Below are positions 8,657 to 16,826 of a DNA stretch of 42,332 nucleotides, in pieces. Position 1 is the stretch's first letter, and the number at the start of each line of letters is the position of its first letter. Under the pieces are notes generated by a model, which was given only the letters and a program-made list of their open reading frames with translations, did not search any database and was not told where the DNA came from. A program made the position numbers and the translations under genes. The DNA is taken from positions 1-42,332 of the forward strand of contig DATGTE010000021.1 in NCBI GenBank assembly GCA_035301985.1, in the 5' to 3' direction. This stretch comes from DASUXY01 sp035301985 (GTDB lineage: Bacteria > Bacillota > Bacilli > Bacillales > Amphibacillaceae).

Positions 8657-9613
8657 ATGCAACAGGAACGGGGAATACGTTATTTTCCAATTGCTTTATT
8701 TACAAGTGTGATGGGTTTTTCAGGTGTGACAATTGCAGTTAAAAATATGGAACATATGTACGGGTGGAATTCAAGTGCCTCGATGATTCTTCTTGGCATT
8801 TCTTCTTTGTTGTTTCTATTTAATGGGGGGATCTTATTATATCGGCTTATTCGTCACCCGGGCGAAGTAAAAAAGGATTTCAATCATCCTGTAAAAATGA
8901 ATTTTTTCGCAGCGATCTCGATTAGTTTATTGTTGTTAGCTGTGGCTTTTTTAGACATTCATGAGCGTTTCTCTTTTGTCATTTGGATATTCGGTGCTTT
9001 ATTACAGCTCAGTTTAACGTTAGCCATCATCACGAAATTGATGTGGAAATCTTCATTTCAAATAAATCATTACAGTCCCGTTTGGTTAATTCCTATTGTC
9101 GGGAATGTTGTCGCCCCTTTAGCCGGAACGCATCATGTAAGTGAAGACGTGAACTGGTTATTTTTCAGTACAGGGATCGTGTTTAGTATCGTTTATTTGA
9201 CACTGTTTATAAATCGGATGTTTTTTCGTGAACGATTACCTGAACCACTCACTCCAACTTTGTTCATTTTACTCGCACCGCCTTCAATTGGATTTATGTC
9301 ATATGTGAAGATCGTCGGCGAAATCGATTCATTTGCTTCCGTACTTTATGGAATTGCCTTTTTTATCGGACTGTTATTACTCGTCCAGTTTAAGATTTTC
9401 TTGAATGTACCGTTTTTTATTTCGTCGTGGGCCTATTTGTTTCCATCAGCAGCGATTACGATTGCAACGAGTGTCATTTATGCGGAAACAGATAAAGTCG
9501 TTTATAAATGGTTGTTTACCGTGCAAATTGTCGGGTTGCTGTTGCTCGTTATTTATTTAACGTGGAAAACGATACAGCTCATGAAACAAAAATCTCTATG
9601 TGTGAAACAGTAA
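8657..9613 (+). CDS. TDT/SLAC1-family membrane transporter (TehA-like)
   Basis: A 318-residue integral membrane protein of about ten helices, matching the tellurite-resistance/dicarboxylate transporter family (PF03595 type: TehA, SLAC1). Recognisable parts are the N-terminal YFPIALFTSVMGFSGV and the central SPVWLIPIVGNVVAPLAGT, the equivalent of the family's P-W-x-I-P-x-V-G segment. Characterised members are anion channels, sulfite exporters or malate carriers; the substrate here is unknown. AGGAGGAG lies 8 bases before ATG. The next genes (cysK and a sulfonate-type ABC transporter) make sulfite an attractive guess, but they are separated by a terminator-like structure and a promoter. Confidence 0.88.
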   Translation: MQQERGIRYFPIALFTSVMGFSGVTIAVKNMEHMYGWNSSASMILLGISSLLFLFNGGILLYRLIRHPGEVKKDFNHPVKMNFFAAISISLLLLAVAFLDIHERFSFVIWIFGALLQLSLTLAIITKLMWKSSFQINHYSPVWLIPIVGNVVAPLAGTHHVSEDVNWLFFSTGIVFSIVYLTLFINRMFFRERLPEPLTPTLFILLAPPSIGFMSYVKIVGEIDSFASVLYGIAFFIGLLLLVQFKIFLNVPFFISSWAYLFPSAAITIATSVIYAETDKVVYKWLFTVQIVGLLLLVIYLTWKTIQLMKQKSLCVKQ

Positions 9614-9678
9614 CGAATGATTCTTCTGTTCGGTTCATTAACGAATGAATGTCCATGTAAAAGTGCATTCATCATGAA

Positions 9679-9761
9679 AAGTCCCTAATATGGTACGATC
9701 CCTAAAAGTTAGAGTAAACATCTCGTTTTTAGGCGTTACCATCATTCGAGGGGCTTTTTTT
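9679..9761 (+). terminator. Long multi-helix hairpin with terminal T-run
   Basis: Four nested helices: AAGTCCCT 9679-9686 with AGGGGCTT 9749-9756, ATGGTA 9690-9695 with TACCAT 9737-9742, CCTAAAA 9701-9707 with TTTTAGG 9727-9733, and GAG/CTC at 9712-9714/9722-9724. Seven T follow (9755-9761). It acts plausibly as terminator of the TDT gene, but is far more elaborate than the others here. Confidence 0.7.
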
Positions 9762-9940
9762 AATGTGTCACATCATTTTTATTATTTGAACGCATTCAAG
9801 TTGCAAACCGTATGAAAATTATGCACACATTTTATCAAATAACTAGCACATGGAATGTGCAATTCATGAACAAATATGTTCGTGATCATCGGAGTTTCTT
9901 TAAAAAACTTTTTTGAGTGAATTATATTTCAACGATTATT

Positions 9941-9971
9941 TTGACTTCTTTGCAAGTAAGTTTGTTATACT
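9941..9971 (+). promoter_or_regulatory. Likely sigma-A promoter of cysK
   Basis: TTGACT at 9941-9946 and TTATAC at 9965-9970 (18-base spacer) or TATACT at 9966-9971 (19). It sits 53 bases before the cysK ATG. Confidence 0.6.
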
Positions 9972-10023
9972 ATATAAAATATTGACACCACTTTTTAACA
10001 TGGAATCAGAAAGGATGAAAAAC

Positions 10024-10965
10024 ATGCAAGTTGTCGACAATATTGCCGGATTAATCGGCAATACACCACTTGTTAAGTTACATACATTACCACAGTCTAA
10101 CGGGGCAAATGTTTATGTTAAACTTGAATATTTTAATCCAAGTCGAAGTGTGAAGGACCGTGCAGCTTACAATATGATCATTGATGCTGAAAAACGGGGC
10201 TTATTAACAAAAGGAGCGACGATAATTGAACCGACTTCGGGGAATACAGGGATCGGTTTGGCGATGAATGCCGCAGCACGTGGATATCGGGCGATTATTG
10301 TGATGCCAGATTCTTCGACGGAGGAGCGCATTAATATTTTAAAAGCATATGGTGCCGAGGTCATCTTAACGCCAAGCGAGAAAAAAATGCCTGGATGTAT
10401 TGAAAAAGCAAATGAATTAGCAAAAGAAATTCCAAACAGCTTTATTCCGATGCAGTTTGAAAATGAAGCGAATCCAGACATTCATCGGCATACGACGGCC
10501 AAAGAAATCATCCAAGCCCTCCATTCGGTAGGGCAGTCATTAACAGCGTTTGTCGGTCCTTCTGGAACAGGAGGAACAATCACAGGAACGGGTGAAGCAC
10601 TAAAGGAGTATGACGACGATATAACGGTTCACGTTGTAGAGCCATCAGGATCCCCCGTTTTATCTGGTGGAAAGCCTGGACCGCACAAGCTCGTTGGAAC
10701 AAGTCCGGGTTTTATACCATCGATTTTAAATATGGATATCATCGATGAAATATTTACCATTAAAGACGAAGAAGCATATGATACGGTTCGCGAGCTCGTT
10801 GCGAAAGAAGGAATTTTACTCGGTCCATCTGGAGGTGCTTCTGTATATGCAGCTCTATTAGTTGCTAAGCGTTTGTCACCAGTAGAAAATGTCGTCTGTA
10901 TTGCGCCAGATTATGGAGAGCGTTATTTATCAACTGATTTATTTACAACGGATGAAGATAAGTGA
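10024..10965 (+). CDS. cysK: Cysteine synthase A (O-acetylserine sulfhydrylase)
   Basis: PLP enzyme making cysteine from O-acetylserine and sulfide. I start it at ATG 10024, preceded by GAAAGGATGA, giving 313 residues, the usual CysK length. The frame is open to 9913 but that part would be upstream of the promoter's own start site. The PLP lysine is Lys44 in SRSVKDR. The substrate loop EPTSGNTGIG, the phosphate-binding GTGGTITGTG and the C-terminal LLGPSGGASVYA are all present. It has its own promoter and a strong terminator. No T-box or S-box leader was found, so regulation may be by a CymR-type repressor (inference). Confidence 0.95.
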   Translation: MQVVDNIAGLIGNTPLVKLHTLPQSNGANVYVKLEYFNPSRSVKDRAAYNMIIDAEKRGLLTKGATIIEPTSGNTGIGLAMNAAARGYRAIIVMPDSSTEERINILKAYGAEVILTPSEKKMPGCIEKANELAKEIPNSFIPMQFENEANPDIHRHTTAKEIIQALHSVGQSLTAFVGPSGTGGTITGTGEALKEYDDDITVHVVEPSGSPVLSGGKPGPHKLVGTSPGFIPSILNMDIIDEIFTIKDEEAYDTVRELVAKEGILLGPSGGASVYAALLVAKRLSPVENVVCIAPDYGERYLSTDLFTTDEDK

Positions 10966-11002
10966 AGTGACGATTACGTTTTGAAATGGTCATGGTAGAA
11001 AG

Positions 11003-11041
11003 AGAGCCATACCCTGAAGATAAGGGATATGGCTCTTTTTT
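11003..11041 (+). terminator. Rho-independent terminator after cysK
   Basis: Stem AGAGCCATACCCT / AGGGATATGGCTCT with one bulged base and loop GAAGATA, then six T. Confidence 0.93.
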
Positions 11042-11253
11042 AATGGTCATTTGTGGATCGCTGGGTCTGCGAAATGAATCCTAGGACCAAACTTGCTTCG
11101 TATTTGTTTACATCAGCTGTCTATCGATTATATCCGTATATAGAAACATGATAAAAATAGTTGACAAAAGGCACTTCATTCGTAATGATAGTATATAATA
11201 TATTAAATCCATTAGTTTAGTCGGGATTGGGTGATTTAAGGAGGAGTGAGTCG

Positions 11254-12096
11254 ATGTATTTGACCATCGATGGCGTTAACAAAAGTTTTCATCCGTCCAG
11301 TAACAAAACGTTAACTGTACTCGATGATATTGATATATCCATTCAAAAAGGGCAATTTGTTTCGATTGTCGGGCCGTCAGGATGCGGAAAATCAACATTG
11401 CTTTACCTCATCGCTGGTCTTGAGAAGCCCGATCAAGGAGAAATTCGCGTGTCTGGGAAAACGGTCACAAAACCGAGTTCTAACCGTGTCGTTGTATTTC
11501 AAGAAGATGGTTTGTTTCCATGGTTATCGGTGATCGATAACGTGACGTATGGTTTAAAGCGAAAGCGAATCCCCAAAGAAAAGAGGGAACAACAAGCATT
11601 AGACGTGTTACAAATGGTTCATTTGCGTCGATATAAAGATGCTTATCCGCATCAGTTATCTGGTGGGATGAAACAACGGGTAGCGATCGCCCGGGCGCTT
11701 GTCATGGAGCCGGATATTTTATTAATGGATGAGCCCTTCGCTGCACTGGATGAGCAAACGCGGATTGTTTTGCAAACTGAATTACTAAACATTTGGAAGA
11801 AAACGAAGGTGACGATTTTATTTGTTACCCATAACATACGAGAGGCTGTACTTTTATCGGAAAAAGTGATCGTCATGGCGACTCGACCAGGGAAAGTGAA
11901 AGAAGTCTTTACAATTCCTGATGCAAAAGACAACATGATCCCCGGGCATGATACATTACACTTCGAACAACAAATATTTTCTGTGTTACAGGAAGAAATC
12001 GAGAAAGTTTTAAAGGAGGAAATGGGGGATGACTACAGCTTACAGGCGAATCATCATGATCATAGCACTAGCGGCCATTTGGGAAGCCACCTCTAG
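11254..12096 (+). CDS. ABC transporter ATP-binding protein (sulfonate/nitrate/taurine type)
   Basis: ATPase of a TauT/SsuT/NitT-type importer, 280 residues from ATG 11254, which has AAGGAGGAG 7 bases upstream. The frame extends to 11227 but that start lacks a site. Walker A GPSGCGKST, Q-loop FQEDGLFPW, signature LSGGMKQRVAIARAL, Walker B ILLMDEPFAALD and switch THNIREAV are all intact. The last 23 codons overlap the permease gene by 68 bases and encode an unusual His-rich tail (NHHDHSTSGHLGSHL), which may be a by-product of the overlap. TTGACA at 11161 may be its -35 box. Sulfonate uptake is plausible because cysK is upstream, but the substrate is unproven. Confidence 0.92.
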   Translation: MYLTIDGVNKSFHPSSNKTLTVLDDIDISIQKGQFVSIVGPSGCGKSTLLYLIAGLEKPDQGEIRVSGKTVTKPSSNRVVVFQEDGLFPWLSVIDNVTYGLKRKRIPKEKREQQALDVLQMVHLRRYKDAYPHQLSGGMKQRVAIARALVMEPDILLMDEPFAALDEQTRIVLQTELLNIWKKTKVTILFVTHNIREAVLLSEKVIVMATRPGKVKEVFTIPDAKDNMIPGHDTLHFEQQIFSVLQEEIEKVLKEEMGDDYSLQANHHDHSTSGHLGSHL

Positions 12097-12784
12097 ATTC
12101 TCAAGTGTACCCGACTTTATGTTTCCGAGTGTAACACAGGTCTTTGGTACTATGATCAATGGAATCGTCAACGGTCAAATTCCTGTTGCTGTCATGCAAA
12201 GTATTGGGAGGTTGTTAATCGGTTTTTCATTGGCTGTTGTCATCGGTCTTGTACTAGGCTATCTTATCTGGCAATTTGAATGGATAGAGGATACGCTTGG
12301 CTTTCTTATTACCGCATTACAATCGATTCCAAGTATTGTTTGGTTCCCACTAGCCATCATCTGGTTTGGTTTAAACGATATGGCGATTCTTTTCATCGTG
12401 ACGATTGGTGCGACGTGGACGATGACAATCAGTGCTTCAAGCGGGTTTCAAAATGTTCCGACGCTCTATCAACGCGTTGCGCAAACCTTAGGGTCTACTG
12501 GTTTTCATTATATACGAACGGTCATTATTCCAGCAGCGATTCCACAAATCATTTCCGGTCTGCGGATTGCATGGGCCTTTTCATGGCGGGCCTTGATGGC
12601 AGGGGAATTACTAGGAGCGAGCGGTGGATTGGGTCAATTGCTTGAAGCTGGGCGATCGCTCGGCCAAATGGATCTTGTTATTTCTGTCATGGTCATTATC
12701 GCGGTGATTGGGACGATTATGGATCATGTTGTGTTTTTACGATTAGAACGGAATGTTCAAATGAAATGGGGAGTCGCTTCATAA
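12029..12784 (+). CDS. ABC transporter permease (SsuC/TauC type)
   Basis: A 251-residue inner-membrane permease with about six helices, partner of the preceding ATPase. The EAA-type cytoplasmic loop is visible around residues 148-175 (AQTLGSTGFHYIRTVIIPAA). The N-terminus starts within the 3' end of the ATPase gene; AAAGGAGG at 12012-12019 is correctly placed for ATG 12029, so the 68-base overlap looks real rather than an annotation artefact. It forms one operon with the ATPase and the solute-binding protein. Confidence 0.9.
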   Translation: MTTAYRRIIMIIALAAIWEATSRFSSVPDFMFPSVTQVFGTMINGIVNGQIPVAVMQSIGRLLIGFSLAVVIGLVLGYLIWQFEWIEDTLGFLITALQSIPSIVWFPLAIIWFGLNDMAILFIVTIGATWTMTISASSGFQNVPTLYQRVAQTLGSTGFHYIRTVIIPAAIPQIISGLRIAWAFSWRALMAGELLGASGGLGQLLEAGRSLGQMDLVISVMVIIAVIGTIMDHVVFLRLERNVQMKWGVAS

Positions 12785-12909
12785 TGATGAAAAAATGAGG
12801 GTAGAAAGATGGTCCTGTTTTGGGATGTTTAAGATACGGGGCTCATGTTTCTAAGTAGTACTGAAAGGATTCTATATCTATTAAATTGACATGCAAAGGG
12901 GAGAAGGAT

Positions 12910-13905
12910 ATGAGGAAGGTGCTGTTAATCATCATGACACTTATCGTTTTTGGAGTTTTAGCTGGTTGTGGTAGCGAAGTCGGAAAGAAGAATGGTGAAA
13001 AAAATGAAGTTACGATCGGTTATTTTCCAAATTTAACACATATTGCTACGATGATCGCTCTTGAGAATAATTATTTTAAAGAGGAATTTCCCGATGATAT
13101 CGCCTTTCAAACGAAGACCGTCGCGAATGGTGGTTTATTTATGGAGGCGATGGCGACCGATGAAATTGATGTCGGTACGATTGGTCCGGCTCCGCTGATG
13201 AGCTTTTATGCGAAAGACCCACGATATCACATTATTTCCGGAGCTGTAAACGGCGGAGCAGTTCTAGTTGCGAGTGAAGAGAGTGGCATTACGAGTTTGG
13301 AACAGTTGGATGGGAAGAAGGTTGCCATTCCTGTCATTGGCAGTACACAAGATATTATGTTGCGAAAAGCGCTTCAAGATGTGAATTTAAAGCCAACATC
13401 AAGCGAGGGAACGGTGGAACTATTCGCAGCCGCACCGGCGGATACAGCAACCTTATTCGTCCAAAAATCTGTCGATGCCGCGGCCACACAAGAACCGTGG
13501 GGCCATGTGTTAGAAACAGAAACAAACGGGGAAGTATTGCTTGACTGGGATGAATTCGCATGGGGGAAAGATTCGACAAATACGGTCGTTGCGGCAAGTG
13601 AATCATTTTTAGAACATGAAGAGCTTGTGAATGCTTATTTACGGGCTCATCAAAAGGCCATTCAGTTTATCGAAGAAAATCCTGAAGAAAGTCAAGAACT
13701 CGTTGTCAACCATATAAAAGATTTGACGGGTAAAGAAATGGATGCCTCAGATGTCGAAGCGGCCTTTAGTCGCTTAGAAGTCACAACGTCTGTTAATGAA
13801 CAAGTACTTCAGGAAATGGCAGATATCAGTGAAGAAGCTGGCTATATTCAGAACAACGAGTTGGCTGGGATATTGAAGTTATCATTTCTTGAAAAGCTTC
13901 AATAA
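12910..13905 (+). CDS. ABC transporter substrate-binding lipoprotein (SsuA/NitT-TauT type)
   Basis: A 331-residue lipoprotein from ATG 12910 (AAAGGGGAG upstream). The signal peptide ends in lipobox VLAGC, with the cysteine at about residue 20. The mature part begins with EVTIGYFPNLTHIATMIAL, the typical opening of SsuA/TauA-like type II binding proteins. It continues with VGTIGPAPLMSFYAKD, the ligand-cleft region, and KKVAIPVIGSTQDIMLRKAL. Aliphatic sulfonates are the most common ligand for this family, but related proteins bind taurine, nitrate, phosphonate-like compounds or thiamine precursors. No monooxygenase (SsuD) follows, so the ligand is uncertain. Confidence 0.88.
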   Translation: MRKVLLIIMTLIVFGVLAGCGSEVGKKNGEKNEVTIGYFPNLTHIATMIALENNYFKEEFPDDIAFQTKTVANGGLFMEAMATDEIDVGTIGPAPLMSFYAKDPRYHIISGAVNGGAVLVASEESGITSLEQLDGKKVAIPVIGSTQDIMLRKALQDVNLKPTSSEGTVELFAAAPADTATLFVQKSVDAAATQEPWGHVLETETNGEVLLDWDEFAWGKDSTNTVVAASESFLEHEELVNAYLRAHQKAIQFIEENPEESQELVVNHIKDLTGKEMDASDVEAAFSRLEVTTSVNEQVLQEMADISEEAGYIQNNELAGILKLSFLEKLQ

Positions 13906-14062
13906 GGAATTCACATGTTAAAAGTAGTTGATTAAAATGCCCGATTCATGTACCATACAATTATATAAATGAAGTATTGCACAGATGAGAACCGTCCTTG
14001 TCGAGAGTGACATAGAGGATGCATCATAACAATCAAATACATTTTGCGAGTTTACGAGTTGA

Positions 14063-14137
14063 AAGAGGTTCTTAGCGCACCCTCTATAAAAAACTAAGGA
14101 CTAACGATGGACCATATCCTTAGGGTATGGTTTTTTT
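14063..14137 (+). promoter_or_regulatory. PreQ1-I riboswitch with transcription-attenuation platform
   Basis: Aptamer: P1 stem AGAGG (14064-14068) / CCTCT (14081-14085), the loop TTCTTAGCGCA with the preQ1-binding C, then the A-rich tail ATAAAAAACTAA, which forms the class I H-type pseudoknot. Platform: CTAAGGA (14094-14100), part of the pseudoknot tail, can pair with TCCTTAG (14117-14123) as antiterminator. The alternative is terminator ACCATATCC (14111-14119) / GGGTATGGT (14123-14131) with seven T. Ligand binding would lock the tail and permit termination, turning queDE off. Confidence 0.93.
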
Positions 14138-14271
14138 GTGTTTTGTGTGTTAATGGATTCAAAAATTACTCAGTGAGAGAAATATCGGCATTCATTAACG
14201 AACATTACATCCTTTCGCGCTATACAAATTTGTCAACGACAAAATGTATAAAAAAGGAGAGGAAGCGTTCG

Positions 14272-14754
14272 ATGTATGATTTTCGCATTGTTGATCAACT
14301 ACAAAAGCTCGGTGAAGATATTCAAAGGTCTGAGTTACGATATCACTCAAAGCGTGTATTAGTAAGTAAGGAATTTACGTTTGATGCCGCCCATCATTTA
14401 CACGGATACGAAGGAAAGTGTAAGAATCTGCACGGACATACGTACAAAGTGATCTTTGGCATCAGCGGATATCCTAATGAGATTGGTATGACCATCGATT
14501 TCGGGGATATTAAGGAAATTTGGAAAAATGAAATTGAAATCTATTTAGATCATCGTTATGTGAATGAAACGTTACCACCGATGAATACAACAGCTGAAAA
14601 CATGGTTGTGTGGATGTATGAGAAAACTGTAAAGGCATTAAATCGATCGGAGAATAAAGAGAAATATGCTGGAATACAGGTCGAGTTTATCCGGTTGTAT
14701 GAAACCCCAACTGCATATGCAGAAGTAAGACGGGAGTGGATGGAATGTGAATAA
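14272..14754 (+). CDS. queD: 6-carboxy-5,6,7,8-tetrahydropterin synthase
   Basis: Second step of preQ1 synthesis: 7,8-dihydroneopterin triphosphate to 6-carboxytetrahydropterin. The start is ATG 14272, with AAAAGGAGAGG just upstream. The frame is open to 14107 but that part lies inside the riboswitch terminator. 160 residues. Zinc ligands His42, His54 and His56 are in AAHHLHGYEGKCKNLHGH, with catalytic Cys50. The Asp-His pair is in YLDHRYVN and a glutamate in RLYETPTAYAEV closes the site. The N-terminal 25 residues resemble the B. subtilis QueD extension. It overlaps queE by 8 bases and is controlled by the preQ1 riboswitch. Confidence 0.95.
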   Translation: MYDFRIVDQLQKLGEDIQRSELRYHSKRVLVSKEFTFDAAHHLHGYEGKCKNLHGHTYKVIFGISGYPNEIGMTIDFGDIKEIWKNEIEIYLDHRYVNETLPPMNTTAENMVVWMYEKTVKALNRSENKEKYAGIQVEFIRLYETPTAYAEVRREWMECE

Positions 14755-15475
14755 GATCCCCGTTATAGAAATATTCGGCCCAACGATCCAAGGCGAGGGA
14801 ATGGCTATGGGGAAAAAGACGATGTTTGTACGGACAGCGGGCTGTGATTATTCGTGCGCATGGTGTGATTCCAAGTTTACATGGGATGGATCGGTAAAAG
14901 AAGAAATCGTCCAAATGACCGCTTTAGAAATTTGGAAAAAACTTAAAGCCCATGGCGGGGATCGTTTTTCCCACGTAACACTTTCTGGTGGCAATCCTGG
15001 CTTGTATAAACAGATTGCTGATCTTGTAAAAATTTTACAGGAAAATGACATCGAAATTGCTCTAGAAACACAAGGGAGTCGATGGCAAGATTGGTTTCTT
15101 CACATTGATGACTTGACCATTTCACCAAAGCCACCTAGTTCAAAGATGCGAGTCGATTTCGATATTCTTGATGAAATCATAGATAAATTACTGAATAATA
15201 AACGATTACGACACACGAGTTTAAAAATTGTTATTTTTAATGATAAGGACTTACAATTTGCTAAACAAGTTACGCAGCGATATCCTCTTATTCCGTTGTA
15301 CTTACAAGTAGGTAACGAGGATCTTGATCAAAGTGATAACGACCAATTAACACGACAATTGCTAAATGCCTATGAATGGCTCATTCGTCAAACGATGGCC
15401 GAAAAAGCATTAAATCATGCTCGTGTACTACCACAAATGCATGCGCTCGTCTGGGGGAACCGGCGTGGTGTTTAA
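14747..15475 (+). CDS. queE: 7-carboxy-7-deazaguanine synthase (radical SAM)
   Basis: Radical SAM enzyme that converts 6-carboxytetrahydropterin to 7-carboxy-7-deazaguanine. The GTG start at 14747 lies within the queD stop region. 242 residues. It opens with VIEIFGPTIQGEG. The 4Fe-4S cysteines form the C-x3-C-x2-C motif at Cys33, Cys37 and Cys40 (AGCDYSCAWCD). The SAM-binding TLSGGNPGL and ALETQGS follow. The rest of the pathway (queC, queF) is not adjacent, unlike the usual queCDEF operon, so those must be elsewhere or absent. Confidence 0.95.
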   Translation: MNKIPVIEIFGPTIQGEGMAMGKKTMFVRTAGCDYSCAWCDSKFTWDGSVKEEIVQMTALEIWKKLKAHGGDRFSHVTLSGGNPGLYKQIADLVKILQENDIEIALETQGSRWQDWFLHIDDLTISPKPPSSKMRVDFDILDEIIDKLLNNKRLRHTSLKIVIFNDKDLQFAKQVTQRYPLIPLYLQVGNEDLDQSDNDQLTRQLLNAYEWLIRQTMAEKALNHARVLPQMHALVWGNRRGV

Positions 15476-15505
15476 GAGTTAAGCATGAGTGAAGCTTTGC
15501 AAGGA

Positions 15506-15548
15506 AAAACCATTTCCCCTGCCACGTGTTTTATAGGGAAAATGGTTT
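15506..15548. terminator. Shared terminator between converging queE and the VLRF1-like gene
   Basis: Stem AAACCATTT-CCC / GGGAAAATGGTTT with one bulged base, followed on the plus strand by ATTTTG. Confidence 0.75.
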
Positions 15549-15622
15549 ATTTTGATGCATTTCATCGATTAACATCTTACTGGCATGTACGATGATGGTT
15601 ATTTTGATCGATGTTTTGTTTA

Positions 15623-16417
15623 CTATTGATTCCTAGATTTAGAGTATTCATTTGTTTTAAACACTCTTTGAATTACTTGGTGAGTTGTTTTTCCACCGAA
15701 ATTACGATTGATAATCCCTAGTATAGGCGTATGTAACAGCTGTTCCATCTCATTTGTTAATTCAGTCGGCCCAACGAGATAGACCCCTTCCCACTCACTC
15801 GATTTTGCATGTTTCTGGATGGTTGGAACGATACTTTTGAACCATCGTGACTGGTTTTCTTTGAGGCGTTGGTCATATTGGTCGCGGTGATTAGCACTGC
15901 TCGAAATAATTGCCCCTGATGCGATTCCCTTGTATTGCTTCCAATGTTTATTTTCAAGATCGAATGTATAGTGCGCTTCTTGTTCTAAACCTCCAAGGAT
16001 TGTGTCAAGTATCGATATTTGATCTCTTTGGAGGAGGATGACGCCACTTTTCGGGTATTGTTTAAGAAGTTGTTCCCATTGCTCAGTAACGGGATATTCA
16101 TCCCAATGAAAGGCATTAGTGATGGAGATTTGCGTATGTTTGATAAGAAGTTCATCTGAGGTTGCAAAACAGATCAAACCTTGCTTAATGTTCCGCTGTT
16201 CATCAGTGATTGCTGACATTACTTTTTGTTGAATATTTGCATATTGTTGTTTTTGTTCTGGTTGGGAAGCTTGGATATATTGTTTCGTCTTTTTCAGTCC
16301 ATTTTTTAGGCGAATTTTCCATTCTTCACTCGTAGGATCAATATTTAAGTAGATAGTTAGCACCGGTCCGGTTAACTCTTTTACCTGTTGATTCATCTGC
16401 TTGATATTTATCGTCAT
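15623..16417 (-). CDS. VLRF1/baeRF-family aeRF1-type release-factor-like protein
   Basis: A 264-residue protein resembling the bacterial relatives of archaeal/eukaryotic release factor 1, as found in Bacillaceae. Landmarks are the N-terminal LTGPVLTIYLNIDPTSEEW, the segment GVILLQRDQISILDTILGGL (second-domain strand), and the C-terminal GVYLVGPTELTNEMEQLL, typical of the eRF1 domain 3-like fold. No GGQ peptide-release tripeptide is present. Such proteins are proposed to act in ribosome rescue or hibernation, but this one is functionally unassigned. ATG 16417 follows AAGGGGAAGAG. Monocistronic. Confidence 0.75.
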   Translation of the reverse strand: MTINIKQMNQQVKELTGPVLTIYLNIDPTSEEWKIRLKNGLKKTKQYIQASQPEQKQQYANIQQKVMSAITDEQRNIKQGLICFATSDELLIKHTQISITNAFHWDEYPVTEQWEQLLKQYPKSGVILLQRDQISILDTILGGLEQEAHYTFDLENKHWKQYKGIASGAIISSSANHRDQYDQRLKENQSRWFKSIVPTIQKHAKSSEWEGVYLVGPTELTNEMEQLLHTPILGIINRNFGGKTTHQVIQRVFKTNEYSKSRNQ

Positions 16418-16826
16418 AGCGCTCTTCCCCTTTCGATTCGTTAACGACTCTTATATGTAGTGTATCATTAAACAATGAAGAGAAAGATGCGAAAAATCGA
16501 AAACTTTTTAAATAATTGTTGAGCAGATTATGACGTTTGATGATTTTCAAACGTATACCTCCTTATTATTAGTCGATTGTTTATTTCTTGTCGGTATCAT
16601 TTGCCGTCATGTTGCTTCTGTCGAAATGATTCGCTGAATGAAACAGATGTGGTATGATGAATGTAGAAAAACTCAGAATATGGTTTATTCACATGAATGG
16701 ATGGATGAACAAATGCTCCATTGTAAAAGCGATCTGTCCTTGGCACATTCAGCAAGGCAATGACAAACGATTTACATGTGCATTGATACGAAAGTTTAGA
16801 TCATTCAGAAAAGGGAGACGATTGCG
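16418..16826. other. Divergent intergenic region, no gene recognised
   Basis: 409 bases between the divergent release-factor-like and crotonase-fold genes. A 65-codon plus-strand frame at 16654-16851 has no ribosome binding site and runs into the next gene, so I treat it as chance. Promoters for both genes are expected here; none is clear enough to call. Confidence 0.4.

Noticed and set aside
11050..11253. Possible S-box or T-box leader upstream of the ABC transporter
   Set aside because: None of the conserved S-box or T-box sequence blocks is present.
12280..12645. 121-codon plus-strand frame inside the permease gene
   Set aside because: Alternative-frame shadow of a clear membrane permease; composition is not protein-like.
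14107..14271. N-terminal extension of queD
   Set aside because: These codons lie within the riboswitch terminator and just after it; the start with a ribosome binding site is 14272.
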